From assembly GCA_031761405.1 (NCBI GenBank), contig JASEVX010000033.1, positions 1,605,918-1,669,917 of the forward strand: a stretch of DNA of 64,000 bases, given 5' to 3'. This DNA comes from Serripes groenlandicus. Lineage: Eukaryota > Mollusca > Bivalvia > Cardiida > Cardiidae. Shown one piece after another: positions 10,859 to 22,978 of the stretch. The notes under the pieces were generated by a model. The model had not been told where the DNA came from. It did not search any database and saw only the letters and a list, made by a program, of their open reading frames with translations. How positions within the stretch are numbered: the stretch's first letter is position 1; each line of letters starts with the position of its first letter. A program made the translations under genes and the position numbers.

Positions 10859-11088
10859 TTAACCCTTTTCCTCATATAGACTCTTTCTGACGCCTCTGCA
10901 GCAGACAGCTTTTTGAAAACATAGTGACAAAAGGAGAAATTGCTCAAAACGAGCAATTTCTCCTTTTGCCACAATGTTTTCCACTTTGAGTCATAGGTTA
11001 TCCATTTAATTATAGAGATTTTCTTTTTGATGACAAAAAAAATTCAAAGTCGCCTGCTGCACAATTGTCGTATGAGGGAAAGGGTTAA
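10859..11088 (+). repeat. TTAA MITE, full-length copy
   Basis: Both TTAA ends are intact. The central hairpin is of the GCTC/GAGC type (GAAATTGCTC-AAAAC-GAGCAATTTC), pairing perfectly with the opposite base pair to the GCAC/GTGC copies. The half-copy at 10711-10858 abuts it. Confidence 0.9.
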
Positions 11089-11844
11089 GCTTGTTGGAAG
11101 CTGATAATACAGCAGATGTACAGGCTGATCTGACCTACACTGGTCAGAAATACCAACTTGAACCTTTTCCTCATGCACTTGCCCATGTGCCGTTTTTGCC
11201 TGTCTGTGTAAAATGTATAACGTTGTAAAAAAAAAAATCTACAAAATGGAAGGAGAAATTGTTAACTTACAGCAATTTTTCTTTTTTCCAATGATGTTTT
11301 CAAACATGTTCTGCTGCAATTATCAGGTATATTATTAAACAATCATACTTAAGTTCTAGCATGTAATAAGGTAATGAACACATTTCATGCACATAATAAG
11401 GGAACATGCTGTTATAGATTAACACTTTCCCAATCGCGGACACATTTTGACGCATCTATAGCAAATGATTTTTTAAAAAACATTTTGGCAAACGGAAAAT
11501 TGCTCTCTATGAGTACTTTCCCCTTTTGCCAAAATGTTTCAACTCTCTGCAATAATTTTATTTTTATTTATAGAGATTGCCATTATTTCTGCCTTCATGT
11601 TTTCAAAATTGTCTGCTACACGTTTGTTGAATGTTGGAAAGAGTAAATAAAACTTGTACTGTTACAGAACATTTAACATGCATCAATAGAAAAACAATTT
11701 CATAAACATTATGGGAAAAGGACAATAAACATGAGCATCTTTCAACTTATCCCATAATGCATTATATTCCATTTCAGAACTATAATTTCACTTGTAAAGA
11801 TTTTGTCATTCTTTTCTCCAAATATTTTCAACATAGAAGAAGTC

Positions 11845-12074
11845 TTAACCCTTTCCCTCATATAGATGCTTTCTGACACCTCTGCAGCAGACAGCTTTTT
11901 GAAAACAAAGTGACAAAAGAAGAAATTGCTTGAAAAGAGCAATTTCTCCTTTTGACACAATGTTTTCGACTTTTAGTCATAGGTTATCCATTAAATTATA
12001 GAGATTTTATATTTTTTGACAAAATATGTTTAAAATCGTCTGCTGCAGAATTGTCGTATGAGGGAAAGGGTCAA
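11845..12074 (+). repeat. TTAA MITE, full-length copy
   Basis: TTAACCCTTTCCCTCATA starts it; the right end is GGGAAAGGGTCAA with one change in the terminal TTAA. The copy lies 66 bp downstream (in gene sense) of the polycystin exon end at 12140, inside the intron. Confidence 0.85.
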
Positions 12075-12139
12075 CATATTAGTAAAATAACAAACTGAAT
12101 CATCTATTTCAAGATCCGTGATTTTACCTCAAAGTTTAC

Positions 12140-12255
12140 CTTGAGGATGAATTCTGTTGGGTTGCCAAGGGCAACAAAGAGATCATGGAGGAGTAGAAGA
12201 CTGACATCTGACCTTGAACCCACACTAAAGTTGATGGGAAATACCTCCGACTCCT
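12140..12255 (-). CDS. Polycystin-1-like gene, internal exon (PKD repeat region)
   Basis: On the minus strand a pyrimidine-rich acceptor ending TTTTTCAG precedes the exon, and the donor GTAAACTTTGAGG follows CTCAAG. The exon is 116 nt. It starts in phase 1, matching the phase-1 end of the exon at 30370, and ends in phase 0. Joined to that exon it encodes EESEVFPINFSVGSRS, then DVSLLLLHDLFVALGNPTEF and ILK. The ALGNPTEFILK end looks like the first strand of another PKD (Ig-like beta-sandwich) unit. No stop, repeat or frameshift is present. Further exons must lie at lower coordinates but none is confidently visible. An 18.1-kb repeat-filled intron would separate it from the previous exon; an unseen exon between them cannot be excluded, but the phases already fit. 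Confidence 0.7.
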
Positions 12256-12689
12256 CTGAAAAAGTAAAAATATTTTTTACAATATGTCAACGTAACTTAA
12301 GATATTAAGTTTCCACCGTTTTTCTATTAAAAGAAACAGTGAACTTGACCTTGGATACCCTTAACACAATCCCATGAAAAGTCTGCATAAACTCTTTCTA
12401 CATACCAACTTTGGTACAATATGTCAACCATAACTTAAGATATTTTGTTTAAAAGGTGAGTTAGACACCACCCGCCTGAAGCACGACATTGTCATTTTAA
12501 TAACCAGGTTTCAACCATGATGGTCCTATATCGTTCTCCTGATTTTTGACCCTTTGCAAAATACAGCAAATCTGCAGCACATTACTTTGAAAACATCTAA
12601 GCAGAAATATGGAAAACCTCTGTAAATGAAAATATAATTTACACATATAGTTGAAAACATTGTGGCAGAATGAAGAATCAGAAAGCAAA

Positions 12690-14446
12690 ATGAGCCCCGC
12701 TCCTTGGTAGCCATGTATTGATGGATCAAAATGATTTGATCAATCTTGGTAGGGGGTCATTCCAGGATGTATACATATAAGGAAAATAAGTCCCTCCTCT
12801 TGGCAGCCATGTTTTTCAAAGGATCGTTATAATTAGAATAAATTTAGTAGAAGGTCACTAAAGGAACCTTTCTGCCAAACTATTTTCAAATCAGGTTGGT
12901 ACTTTTGTACAATATTTTTTTTAAAGTTTCCACTATATATACATATAAGGAAAATAAGCCTAGCCCCTGGTAGCCATGTTTTTCATCGGATTGCAAAAAC
13001 AAGAGGCCCAAGAGGGCCAGTATCGCTCCACGGCCATAAGGCAAAAATAAAATCTCCAAACAGCCCTGCCCCGTGGTGGCTATTTTTTTTACCAACCACC
13101 ATGGCTTAAAGGAATCTTGTAAAGTGTCACCAAAGGAATGTTTCTGCAAAATTATTTGAAAATATGCCTGACACTTTCGGAGGAGAAGATTTTTTAAGTT
13201 TTCACTATGGTCATATAAGTCAAAATAGCCCCGCCCTCTGGCGGCCATGTTTTTCGACCAATCAACATGGCTTGAAGGAATCTGATAGAGGGTCACCCAA
13301 TGAACATTTCTACAAAATTATTTGAAAATCGGCTGAACACTTTCGGAGAAGAAGATGTTTTAAGTTTTCACTATAGCTATATAACGCAAAAAAGCCCCGC
13401 CCCCTGGCGGCCATGTTTTTCGCCCAATCAAAATTTCTTGAAGGAATCTAATTAAGGTTCACACAAGGAACATTTCTACAAAATTATTTGAAAATCGGCC
13501 TGACACTTTTGGAGGAGAAGATTTTCTAAGTTTGCTCTTTAGCCATATAGGCAAAATAGCCCCGCCCTGTGACGGCCATGTTTTTTTACCAATCAACATG
13601 GCTTGAAGGAATCTGATAGAGGGTCACCCACGGAACATTTCTACATAATTATTTGAAAATCTGCTGAACACTTTTTGAGAAGAAGATTATTTAAGTTTTC
13701 ACTATAGCTATATAGGGCAAAAAAGCCCCGCCCCCTGGCGGCCATGTTTTTCGCCCAATCAAAATTTCTTGAAGGAATCTAATAAAGGGTCACCCAAGGA
13801 ACATTTCTACAAAATTATTTGAAAATCGGCCTGACACTTTCGGAGAAGAAGATTTTTTAAGTTCTCACTATTTTTTTCTTTCGGTTGCCATGGAAACCAG
13901 AATTTTGAATGGATCAAAAAAATTTGAAGGAATTTAGTAGAGGACATTGAGAGGATGCTTCCCATGAAGTTTCAACCAAATTGGCCAAGTGGTTAGGGAG
14001 AAGAAGTCGTTTAAAGGAAAAAGTTAACGCACGCACGCACGCACGCACGACGGACAATTCGCCATGACATAAGCTCGACTGGCTTTCAGCCAGTGGAGCT
14101 AAAAATCACCAATCTTGGAGGAGGGTCACTCAAGGAACCTTCATGCAAAAAATATTTCCAAATCAGGCCAGTGCTTTTGTACAAGAAGATCTTTAACGTT
14201 TTCACTCTTTATTCATATAAGGAAAACAAGAACCCCCTACATGGATATAAATTACTTGAAGACCTGTGAAAGAGGACCACCCAAAGATCATTCCCATTAA
14301 GTCTAGTCAAAATCCAAACAGCTTTTGGGAGGGGATGTCATTTAAAGAATAAGTTGAGGATGAAAGTTCAGACAAATGGATAACAGTTGATGGACATCAG
14401 GCCATCACAATAATTCACCATGAGCATTTTGTATTCAGGTGAGCTA
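12690..14446 (+). mobile_element. HINE-like element, family B3, split by another element
   Basis: Landmarks TTGGTAGAGGGTCACTxAAGGAACC, CCAGTGCTTTTGTACAAGAAG and the end TATTCAGGTGAGCTAAAA belong to the family seen complete at 60333-61398. The family B0 element at 13000-14104 is inserted between TCGGATTGCAAAA and ATCACCAATCTTGG. The left boundary is approximate. Confidence 0.5.
13000..14104 (+). mobile_element. HINE-like tandem-repeat element, family B0
   Basis: It starts CAAGAGGCCCAAGAGGGCCA with subterminal CGCTCCACGG and ends GCCAGTGGAGCTAAAA, preceded by the hairpin ACTGGCTTTCAGCCAGT. The core holds about five ~180-bp monomers, each with CCCCGCCCCCTGGCGGCCAT, CTTGAAGGAATCTGATAGAG and GAACATTTCTACAAAATTAT. 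A (ACGC)n tract follows. Open frames across it are repeat translations only. Confidence 0.75.
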
Positions 14447-14635
14447 AAAAGCCTCTACAATTTGCAAATACATTCCTTTTCAAGAAGAAGTTTACAGGAT
14501 AAAATGTTTTGGTTTGAGCTACATGGATAAAGGTTCTTAGTGCATGCTTGAAGAGCTTAACCAATAATTAAAGACAAGCTGTAATTACATAACAAACATC
14601 AATGTGGTGACTTAGTGCATTTGCATCCTTCATTT

Positions 14636-14835
14636 NNNNNNNNNNNNNNNNNNNNNNNNNNNNNNNNNNNNNNNNNNNNNNNNNNNNNNNNNNNNNNNNN
14701 NNNNNNNNNNNNNNNNNNNNNNNNNNNNNNNNNNNNNNNNNNNNNNNNNNNNNNNNNNNNNNNNNNNNNNNNNNNNNNNNNNNNNNNNNNNNNNNNNNNN
14801 NNNNNNNNNNNNNNNNNNNNNNNNNNNNNNNNNNN
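14636..14835. other. Assembly gap of 200 N
   Basis: The run of N is exactly 200 bases. The 294 bases after it (14836-15129) are a noisy near-copy of the 299 bases before it (14337-14635), differing mainly by single-base insertions and deletions. That suggests an unresolved overlap, not a true unknown stretch. Confidence 0.95.
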
Positions 14836-15319
14836 GTCATTAAAGAATAAGTGAGATGAAGTCCAGACAAATGGAAACCAGTTGCTGGACATCACAGGCC
14901 ATCACAATATTCACCATGGAGCATTTGTATTCAGGTGAGCTAACAGTCCCCTCCCTACAATTTGCAAATACATCTTTTCAAGAAGAAGTTTACAGGATAA
15001 AATGCTTTTGGTTTGAGCTACAAGGATAAAGGTTCTTAGTGCATGCTGAAGAGCAGACCAATAATTAAAGACAAGCTGTAATACATAATCAACATCATGT
15101 GGTGACTTAGTGCATTTGCATCCTTCATTTCATTTACAGATTAACATCTGCCCAAAAGAAGCAGTAATCAGACTACTCTCTCAAACCTGAATAAGGAGAG
15201 TGAACAGCTCCTTTTCCTCAATATCTCTCTTATTACACACACTTCTGATTGTCAGGGTAGCTCAAAAGAATCTTCCACAACATTGAGTGTTATATCGTCA
15301 AATAGGTATTCAGAACAAA

Positions 15320-15567
15320 CAAGATGTGTTTGTGAAACACTGCTGCCCCCCGAATGGCAACATCTAGGTCAAAGGTCCAAGGTCCGCAAGGGACAAAACT
15401 GTGGTACTGACAGAAAGGTCATGACACAAGGAATACACATGTGAAATATGGTAGCCGTACCTGTTATGGTTCAAAAGTAGTGGTCAAGGTTAAAGTTTTT
15501 TTCGAGCTGACAGACAGACAGGCCAAAAAACTAGATGCCCACCGAACGTGATTTCGGGGGCATAAAA
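15320..15567 (+). mobile_element. HINE-like element, family D, short copy
   Basis: It starts CAAGATGTGTTTGTGAAACAC and contains TGCCCCCCGAATGG. It ends CACCGAACGTGATTTCGGGG followed by GCATAAAA. One monomer is present (ATCTAGGTCAAAGGTCCAAGG ... GTCATGACACAAGG) followed by a GACAGACAGACAGG tract. Confidence 0.65.
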
Positions 15568-15636
15568 AGCACACCTTATCTAGAGTACTTCTCTTATGAT
15601 TACCCTTTCCAAAAACACAATCAATTTGAAGCAGAA

Positions 15637-16766
15637 CAAGATGTGTTGTGGAAACACTGATGCCCCCAATGGAAACATCTAGGTCAAAGGTCCAGGTCGC
15701 AAGGTATACACAATGTGAAATATGGTAGCATTAGCCTGTAATTGTTCAACAGTAGTGGGGAAGGTTAAAAAAAAAATGAGAATGGCAGCCAAACCACATC
15801 TAGGTCAAAGGTAAAGGGTCCGCAAGGTCAAAAATGTGGTACTGACAGAAAAGGTCATGTCACAATGAATACACATGGTGAAATATGGTAGCCGTAACTG
15901 TTATGGCTCAAAAGTAATGGCCAAGGTTAAAGTTTTTGTCGAGAATGGCAACTCTAGTGTCAAAGGTCAAGGTCGCAAAGGTCAAAAATGTTGGTACTCG
16001 ACATGTGAAATATGGTAGCCATACTGTTATGGTTCAAACGAAATGGCCAAGGATAAAGTTTTTTTTCGAGAATGGCAACATCTAGGTCAAGGTCAAGGTG
16101 CAAGGTGAAAAATGGTCTTGGTACTGACAGAAAGGTCATGTCACAAGGAATACACATGTGAAATATGGTAGCCGTATCTGTATGGTTCCAAAAGTAATGG
16201 CCAGAGGTTAAAGTTTTTGTTCGAGAATGGCAGATCATCAGGTCAAAGGTCAAGGTCGCAAGGTCAGAAAATGTTGGGTACTGACAGAAGGTCATGTCAC
16301 AAGGAATATACATGTGAAATATGGTAGCCGTACCTGTTATGGATCAAAAGAAATGGCCAGGGTTAAGTTTTTTTGAGTATGGCAACTCTAGGACAAAGGT
16401 CAAGTCGCAAGGTAAGAAAATGTGGTATCGACAGAAAGGTCATGTCACAAGGATACACATGTGAAATATGGTAGCCGAATCTGTTATGGTTCAAAAGTAA
16501 TGGCCAAGGTTAAAGTTTTTTTCGAGAATGGCAACCTCTAGGTCAAAGGTCAAGGTGCCAGGTCAAAAATGTTGGTACTGACAGAAAGTCATGTCACAAA
16601 GGAATACACATGTGAATATATGGTAGCCGTACCTGTTATGTTTCAAAAGTAATGGCCAAGGTTAAAGTTTTTTTGTGCAGACAGACAGACAGACCAACAG
16701 ACCACCAACCAACAGACAGGCCAAAAACTATATGCCCACCGAATCGGAGATCCGGGGGCATAAAAA
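15637..16766 (+). mobile_element. HINE-like tandem-repeat element, family D, long copy
   Basis: It has the same ends as the copy at 15320 and about seven ~150-bp monomers (ATGGCAACATCTAGGTCAAA, GGTACTGACAGAAAGGTCAT, CACATGTGAAATATGGTAGC). Monomers differ largely by one-base indels, which looks like uncorrected long-read error as much as divergence. It sits inside a decayed TTAA MITE (CCCTTTCC at 15604). Confidence 0.65.
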
Positions 16767-17089
16767 TCGTGAAAATCTCTCTAAATGAAGTATGTTTAAA
16801 TGGATAGAGTCGAAAACATTGCGTCAAAAGGAAAACTGCTAAATGTGATTAATATTACTTTGATAAAGAACGGAAAAGATATTTGTTCTCAGCATTTTCT
16901 CCTTGTCCCATATTCTTTACAAAAGTCGTCTGCTACATCATACCGGCTGTATCACAGAAAAAGGTTTAAGTGATTATGTACCGACATCCTACGTCATTCA
17001 TGTGCACAGCTTACCAAAGTGCATCTTCGATCATGTTGAGTGTCAACCCTTTCCCACATATAACAAATTTGCAACAGACGACTTGAAAA

Positions 17090-18087
17090 CAAGAGGCCTA
17101 TGAGGGCCTATGCTCTACTGGTATGGTTCTTTGGTCATTTTCAATCCAGAGCATGTATGTATGGTGAAGATTGGATAGTAAATGGAGGCCTCTTTTGTGT
17201 CACAAGCTGTATTATAGCAATTTTTACAATTTCCATGGACCATAATCCAGTCTTGCATGGCGGATCTGGCTGATTTCAAAAGAACCAAGCTCACATCAAT
17301 ATTTAACTACTATCTAAGTTTGGTGAAGATCAGATAGTAAATGGAGCCTCAATTGTGTTCAACATGCTCAATTATAGCAATTTGGACAATTTCAAGGCCA
17401 TAATCCAGTCTTGCATGGCGGATCTGACTGGTTTACGAAGGACTGAGCTCTCATGGATATCTAACTACTGTATAAGTTTGGTTGAATACAATCAAAGTGA
17501 AGACTGTATCGTGTTAACAAGCTCTTTTATAGCAATTTTGACCATTTCAAGGGCCATAATCCAGTCATGCATGGGCGGATCTGGCTGGTTTTCGAAAGGA
17601 ACCGAGCTCTCATAGATATCTAACTACTGTATAAGTTGGTTGAGATACAATCAAAAGTGAAGACTGTATCGTGTTAACAAGCTCTTTTATAGCAATTTTG
17701 ACCATTTCAAGGGCCATAATCCAGTCATGCATGGGCGATCTGGCTGGTTTATGAAAGGAACCGAGCTCTTATAGATATCTAACTACTGTATAGGTTTGTT
17801 TGAGATACAATCAAAAAAGAAGACTGTATCATGTTAACAAGCTCTTTTATAGCAATTTCTGACAATTTCAAGGCCATAATAGTCATGCATGGGCGGATCT
17901 GGATGGTTTTCGAAAGGAACCGAGCTCTAATGGATATCTAACTACTGTATAAGTTTGGTTGAGATACAATCAAAAGTGAAGACTGTATCGTGTTAACAAG
18001 AAATTGTTTACAGACGTACGCACGCACGCACGACGGACAAATCACCACGACATAAGCCCTTCTGGCCTTTGGCCAGTAGAGCTAAAA
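17090..18087 (+). mobile_element. HINE-like tandem-repeat element, family A (copy 1)
   Basis: It starts CAAGAGGCCTATGAGGGCCT with subterminal GCTCTACTGG and ends TTTGGCCAGTAGAGCTAAAA, where TGGCCTTTGGCCA is the 3-prime hairpin. The core has about five ~170-bp monomers (AGCAATTTTGACCATTTCAA, CATGCATGGGCGGATCTGGC) followed by CGCACGCACGCACG. It is inserted in a TTAA MITE whose halves lie at 17043-17089 and 18088-18229. Confidence 0.8.
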
Positions 18088-18225
18088 ATCAGGGTTAAAA
18101 TATTTTCAATCTCCATAAATGAAGGTATAATTATCAAATGAAATTGAAACATTGTGGCAAAAGGAGAATCCTTTTTTAGCAACAATACTTTGAAAAGCTG
18201 TCTGCTGTACAGGTGTCAGAAAGTG

Positions 18226-18454
18226 TTAACCCTTTCCCTCATATGGCAATTCTGCAGCAGACGACTTTGAACATATTTTGTCAAAACATAGAACATCTCC
18301 ATAATTGAATGGATAACCTATGACAAAAAGTGGAAAACATTGTGGCAAAAGGTGAAATTGAACGTTTTGTGCAATTTCTTCTTTTGTCACTATGTTTTCA
18401 AAAAGCCGTCTGCTGCAGAGGCGTCAGAAAGCGTCTATATCAGGGAAAGTGTTC
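18226..18454 (-). repeat. TTAA MITE copy with decayed right end
   Basis: TTAACCCTTTCCCTCATA is intact at the left; the right end reads GGGAAAGTGTTCA. The central stem has two mismatches (GAAATTGAAC / GTGCAATTTC). Its left TTAA doubles as the right end of the preceding interrupted MITE. Confidence 0.8.
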
Positions 18455-18874
18455 AGGGTCATAACATGCTCATAATTGATTATTATTGGCAAGATATAAC
18501 CCTATTCTCAATACAGACAAATTTCGGTAAAATATCTCCTTTTCCTCAGGAATCTACGGATAGGTTACCAAGCTAGGTTTCAGAGACCAGGCATCCCCGT
18601 TTTAATACTTTCCCACATACAACAAATCTGTAGCAGACGACTTTGGAGACATTTTGTCAAAAATATGGATACTCTCCATAAAAGAAAGAATAATTATTGT
18701 ATCATGTTGAAAACATTGTGGCAAATGGAGAAATTGCTCATCATGAGCAATTTCTCCATTTGCAAAAATGTTTTCAAAAGTCGTCTGCTGCATAGGCGTC
18801 AGAAAGCATCTGTATGTGGGTAATGGTGAAAGTTGCCATGCTGTACCGAAATAATGCTTGAAAACAGTGCTGAA

Positions 18875-19104
18875 TTAACCCTTTCCCTCATACGACAATT
18901 CTGCAGCAGACGACTTTGAACGTATTTTGTCAAAACATAGAAAATCCGCATAATTGAATGGATAACCTATGACAAAAAGTGGAAAACATTGTGGCAAAAG
19001 GAGAAATTGCACGTTCTGTGCAATTTCTTCTTTTGTCACTATGTTTTCAAAAAGCCGTCTGCTGCAGATGCGTCAGAAAGCGTCTATATGAGGGAAAGGG
19101 TTAA
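18875..19104 (-). repeat. TTAA MITE, full-length copy
   Basis: Both 18-bp termini are nearly perfect (TTAACCCTTTCCCTCATA). The central hairpin is GCAC-GTTCT-GTGC. It is one of the youngest-looking copies. Confidence 0.9.
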
Positions 19105-19742
19105 ATATCAGGTAAATGAGAAACGTTAATGAATAAACCCTATTCCACAACCGGATGCATTGTTATGCATCTGCAGCAGACAGCTATTGAAAGCAATGTG
19201 TCAAAAAAAGAAATTGCTCATTATGTTTTCAAATCTATTCAATACTTGTACTTTCATTAAAAAAGAGCTTTTAGATATTAATTTCAACTAGATGTATTCA
19301 ATGGTGTCTGTAGCATATAAGTTTCACTATATATATATACATATAAGGAAAACAAGTCCTCCCCCTGGTGGCCATGTTTTCAATGAATCATAATAATTTG
19401 ACCAATATTGGTAGAGGGTTACCAAAGGAACATTTGTGCTAAATTATTTTCTAATCGCCCAGTTTTTGTTAGGGAAGATTTTTAAGTTTGCACTATACAA
19501 ATATAAGAAAAACAAGCGGCCATGTTTTTAAACAAATTGGTATAACATTTCAGCACAATAATTTTCAAATCAGTCTTGTACTTTTGGACACGAAAGATTT
19601 TTAAAGTTTTGGCATTTTCCCTCTTTCTGATGCAGCAGCAACCAAAGTTCTCCATGGAATTAAATTCTAACAACTTTGAAAGAGGACCACCTAAGGACCA
19701 CTTAAGAAACATTCCTGTGAAATTATTTAGAATTTGGTTCAT

Positions 19743-20831
19743 CGGTTAACCCTTTCCCACATCAAAACAAATTTGCAGCAAATGACTTAAAAAGAGATAT
19801 TGGCAAAAATGAGAAAAACCTGCTTAATTGCGAGTTTTATTGTTCAATAGAGTTAAACAAGAGGGCCATGATGGCCCTGGATCGCTCACCTGATATTTTT
19901 TATTTTTTTTCACTTTAGCTATATAAGCCCCGCCCCCTGGCGGCCATAGTTTCCAACCAATCAACTTTGATTGAAGGAATCTGATAGAGGGTCACCCTAG
20001 GAACATTTCTACAAAATTATTTGAAAATCGGCCTGATACTTTCGGAGAAGAAGATTTTTTTAAGTTTTCACTATAGCCATATGAGGCAAAATAGCCCCAC
20101 CCCCCTGGTGGCCATGTTTTTCGACCAATCAACATGGCTTAAAGGAATCTGATAGTGTCATCCAATGAACATTTCTACAAAATTATTTGAAAATCGGCCC
20201 GACACTTTTGGAGGCGAAGATTTTTTAAGTTTTCACTATAGCCATATAAGGCAAAATAGCCCCCCCCCCCCCCCCCCCCCCCCCTGGTTGCCATGTTTTT
20301 CGACCAATCAACATGGCTTAAAGGAATCTGATAGAGGGTCATCCAAGGAACATTTCTACTAAATTATTTGAAAATTAGCCTGACACTTTCGTCGGAGAAG
20401 ATTTTTTAAGTTTTCACTATAGCCATATAAGGCAAAATAGCCCCGCCCCCCCTGGCGGCCATGTTTTTCGACTAATCAACATGGCTTGAAGGAATCTGAT
20501 AGAGGGTCATCCAAGGAACATTTCTACAAAATTATTTGAAAATCTGCCAACCAGTTTGGGAGAAAAAGAATTTTGAAGTTCTTTTCAATTTGTTGCCATG
20601 GAAACCAGAATTCTGCATGGATCCCAAAGATTTGAAGGAAATCTGGTGAGGTCATTGAGAGGATGCTTTCTGTGAAGTTTCATCCGAATTGACCCACTGG
20701 TTACTGAGGAGAAGAAGTTGACGCACGATGGACGGACGACGCACGACGGACAAAAGGCGATCACAATAACTCACCTTGAGCAGAGCTCAGGTGAGCTAAA
20801 ATTTGCTCATCTGTATGTGGGAAAGGGTTAA
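19743..20831 (-). repeat. TTAA MITE split by tandem-repeat element B1
   Basis: The left half (TTAACCCTTTCCCACATC, GCAGCAAATGACTT) and right half (TTTGCTCATCTGTATGTGGG, ending AAAGGGTTAA) bracket the element at 19858-20801. Confidence 0.7.
19858..20801 (+). mobile_element. HINE-like tandem-repeat element, family B (copy 1)
   Basis: It starts CAAGAGGGCCATGATGGCCC with subterminal GCTCACCTG and ends GCTCAGGTGAGCTAAAA after a TTGAGCAGAGCTCAGG hairpin. Four to five ~180-bp monomers form the core (CCATATAAGGCAAAATAGCC, GGCGGCCATGTTTTTCGACC, TTATTTGAAAATCGGCCTGA). One monomer carries a run of 25 C (20260-20284) in place of GCCCC. A GACGGACGACGCACGACGG tract precedes the end. Confidence 0.8.
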
Positions 20832-21097
20832 GAAGAAATCGTTTGTCGGAATATGTGAACAGACAGACATATATGACGACCGCATCATAGTTCTTATGAC
20901 GACCGCATCATGGCTACAAATGTGGAAATGAGGCAAAACACCGATACAGTCTTTCCCTGACCATACAGCATCGAAAAGTGTTCTTTGCTCTGGTTTTGAA
21001 TAGTCTATTTTAAATTTGCTCAACTTCGTCAATTGACGCCATTTTGAAGGTTAAGCCAAACGTTTGTTGAAACGAGTCCTCTGATTGGTTTAAATAA

Positions 21098-21872
21098 CAA
21101 GAGGCCCATGAGGGCCTATGCTCTACTGGCATTGATCTGGCTTGTTTCAAAAGGAACCAATATGTCATCAATATTCAAATACCACCTAAGTTTGGTGAAG
21201 ATCAGATAGTAAATGGAAGCTCTATTGTGTTCACAAGCTGTATTATAGCAATTTTGACAATTTCAAGGGCCATAATTTGTTTTTTAGAAATGAACCAAAC
21301 TCTCATGGATATCTAACTACTGTATAAGTTTGATTGAGATACAATAAAAAATAAGGACTGTATCATGTTAACAAGCCCTATTATAGCAATTTTGACAATT
21401 TCAAGAGCCATAATTCAGTCATGCATGGGCGGATCTGGCTGGTTTTCAACAGGAACCGAGCTCTCATGGATATTTAACTACTGTATAAGTTTGGTTGAGA
21501 TACAATCAAAAGTGAAGACTGTATCGTGTTAACAAGCTCTTTTATAGCAATTTTGACTATTTCAAGGGCCATAATCCAGTCATGCATGGGCAGATCTGGC
21601 TGGAACCGAGCTCTCATGGATATCTAACTACTGTATAAGTTTGGTTGAGATACAATCAAAAGTGAAGACTATCGTGTTAACAAGCTCTTTTATAGCAATT
21701 TTGACCATTTCAAGGGCCATAATCCAGTCATGCATGGGCGGATCTGGCTGGTTTTCAGACTGTATTGTGCTAACAAAAAATTGTTTACAGATGGAAGGAC
21801 GGACGCACGCACGGACGACAGACGAATCGCCACGACATAAGCCCTTCTGGCCTTTGGCCAGTAGAGCTAAAA
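21098..21872 (+). mobile_element. HINE-like tandem-repeat element, family A (copy 2)
   Basis: It has canonical ends (CAAGAGGCCCATGAGGGCCT and CCAGTAGAGCTAAAA) and about four monomers, some truncated. A GGACGGACGCACGCACGG tract and the TGGCCTTTGGCCA hairpin complete it. Confidence 0.8.
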
Positions 21873-21975
21873 ATAGCTTGGTGGATCTAAAAATAGCGAT
21901 ATTGGAAATCCGATGAAACAAGAACATGAAATCGAATGGATCGCCATCAGATCTTACATTTGGTCAATCGTGTAC

Positions 21976-22205
21976 TTAACCCTTTCCCACATATAAACGC
22001 TTTCTGATGCCTGTGCAGCAGACAGCTTTTTGAAAACATAGTGACAAAAGAAGAAATTGCACAGAACGTGCAATTTCTCCTTTTGGCACAATATTTTCCA
22101 CTTTTAGTCATAGGTTATCCATTCAATTATGGAGATTTTCTATGTTTTGACAAAATACGTTCAAAGTCATCTGCTGCAGAATTGTCGTATGAGGAAAAGG
22201 GTTAA
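21976..22205 (+). repeat. TTAA MITE, full-length copy
   Basis: Both TTAA ends are present. The central hairpin is GCAC-AGAAC-GTGC, the reverse complement of the form at 18875. Confidence 0.9.
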
Positions 22206-22975
22206 GTCAGATTGTATGCTCTACTACTTATAATAGGGTTATAATAATATTTCCACTAATTTGAACAATAACAGACTTGCATGGGTTCCAACATCAAGGT
22301 CAAAATGTCAAAAACAGACAGACATACACTCAACAGAGACACGCACGCTCTCTTGGTGTCACACAAGGACTATTTAAGTCAGAGAGCAACATTATCTTTG
22401 ACACTGCTAGACCCAATTAGTGCACAATTTTCCACAGGCATCTCCAATACCATAAATCAAGAAATAAATTCCAATTAATGATTAAAACACAGGGAGGTCC
22501 GTCCAATAAACCATACTTTGCTGTTTTCCAATCTTCTGTGAAACTATTTTGTCTCCAAACTAGGACATAAAACTAGAACTTTACAAAAGAGTTCCAACGG
22601 TTGTAACTACACCTTGTAACAAGATGAAGTTACATTCGTTTTGAATGAAGCCCACGATTTGTGGCATTTAGGAAGTCAGATCATACGCGAGAAAATAGCT
22701 GAACAAAAAAAAAGACAAAATGGGATAACTTCAATGGTCTTTGTGATCTACGCTGAGCTGCTGCAGGTCACAAGCTACCTACACACCAAGTTTGAAGTTC
22801 CCACATACAGCAAATCTGTAGCAGACGACATTGAAATCATCGTGTCAAAAACATGATAAAGTTATAAATACTGAAAAAAGCTGAAAACATAGTGGCAAAA
22901 AAAGAAATTGGTCATTATAAGCAATTTCTTCTTTTGCAATAATGTTTTCAAAAGTAGTCTGCAGCAATTGAAAAA
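22206..22975. other. Non-coding stretch with decayed repeats
   Basis: I see no convincing exon. CAGACAGACATACACTCAACA and CTACACACCAAGTTTGAAGTT resemble fragments of other bivalve repeats. A decayed TTAA MITE occupies about 22799-22980 (GCAAATCTGTAGCAGACGAC, AAAAGGGTTAA). Confidence 0.4.
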
Positions 22976-22978
22976 GGG

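Noticed and set aside
12886..13296. 136-codon minus-strand frame
   Set aside because: It is a translation across tandem monomers of family B0; no codon-level constraint is visible between monomers.
18340..18576. Recurrent small proteins with NFFFCHYVFKKPSAAEASES in many places (also 3058, 25888, 29184, 11742)
   Set aside because: All are translations of the same TTAA MITE in one frame; the copies carry frameshifts and the text comes from the palindromic repeat.
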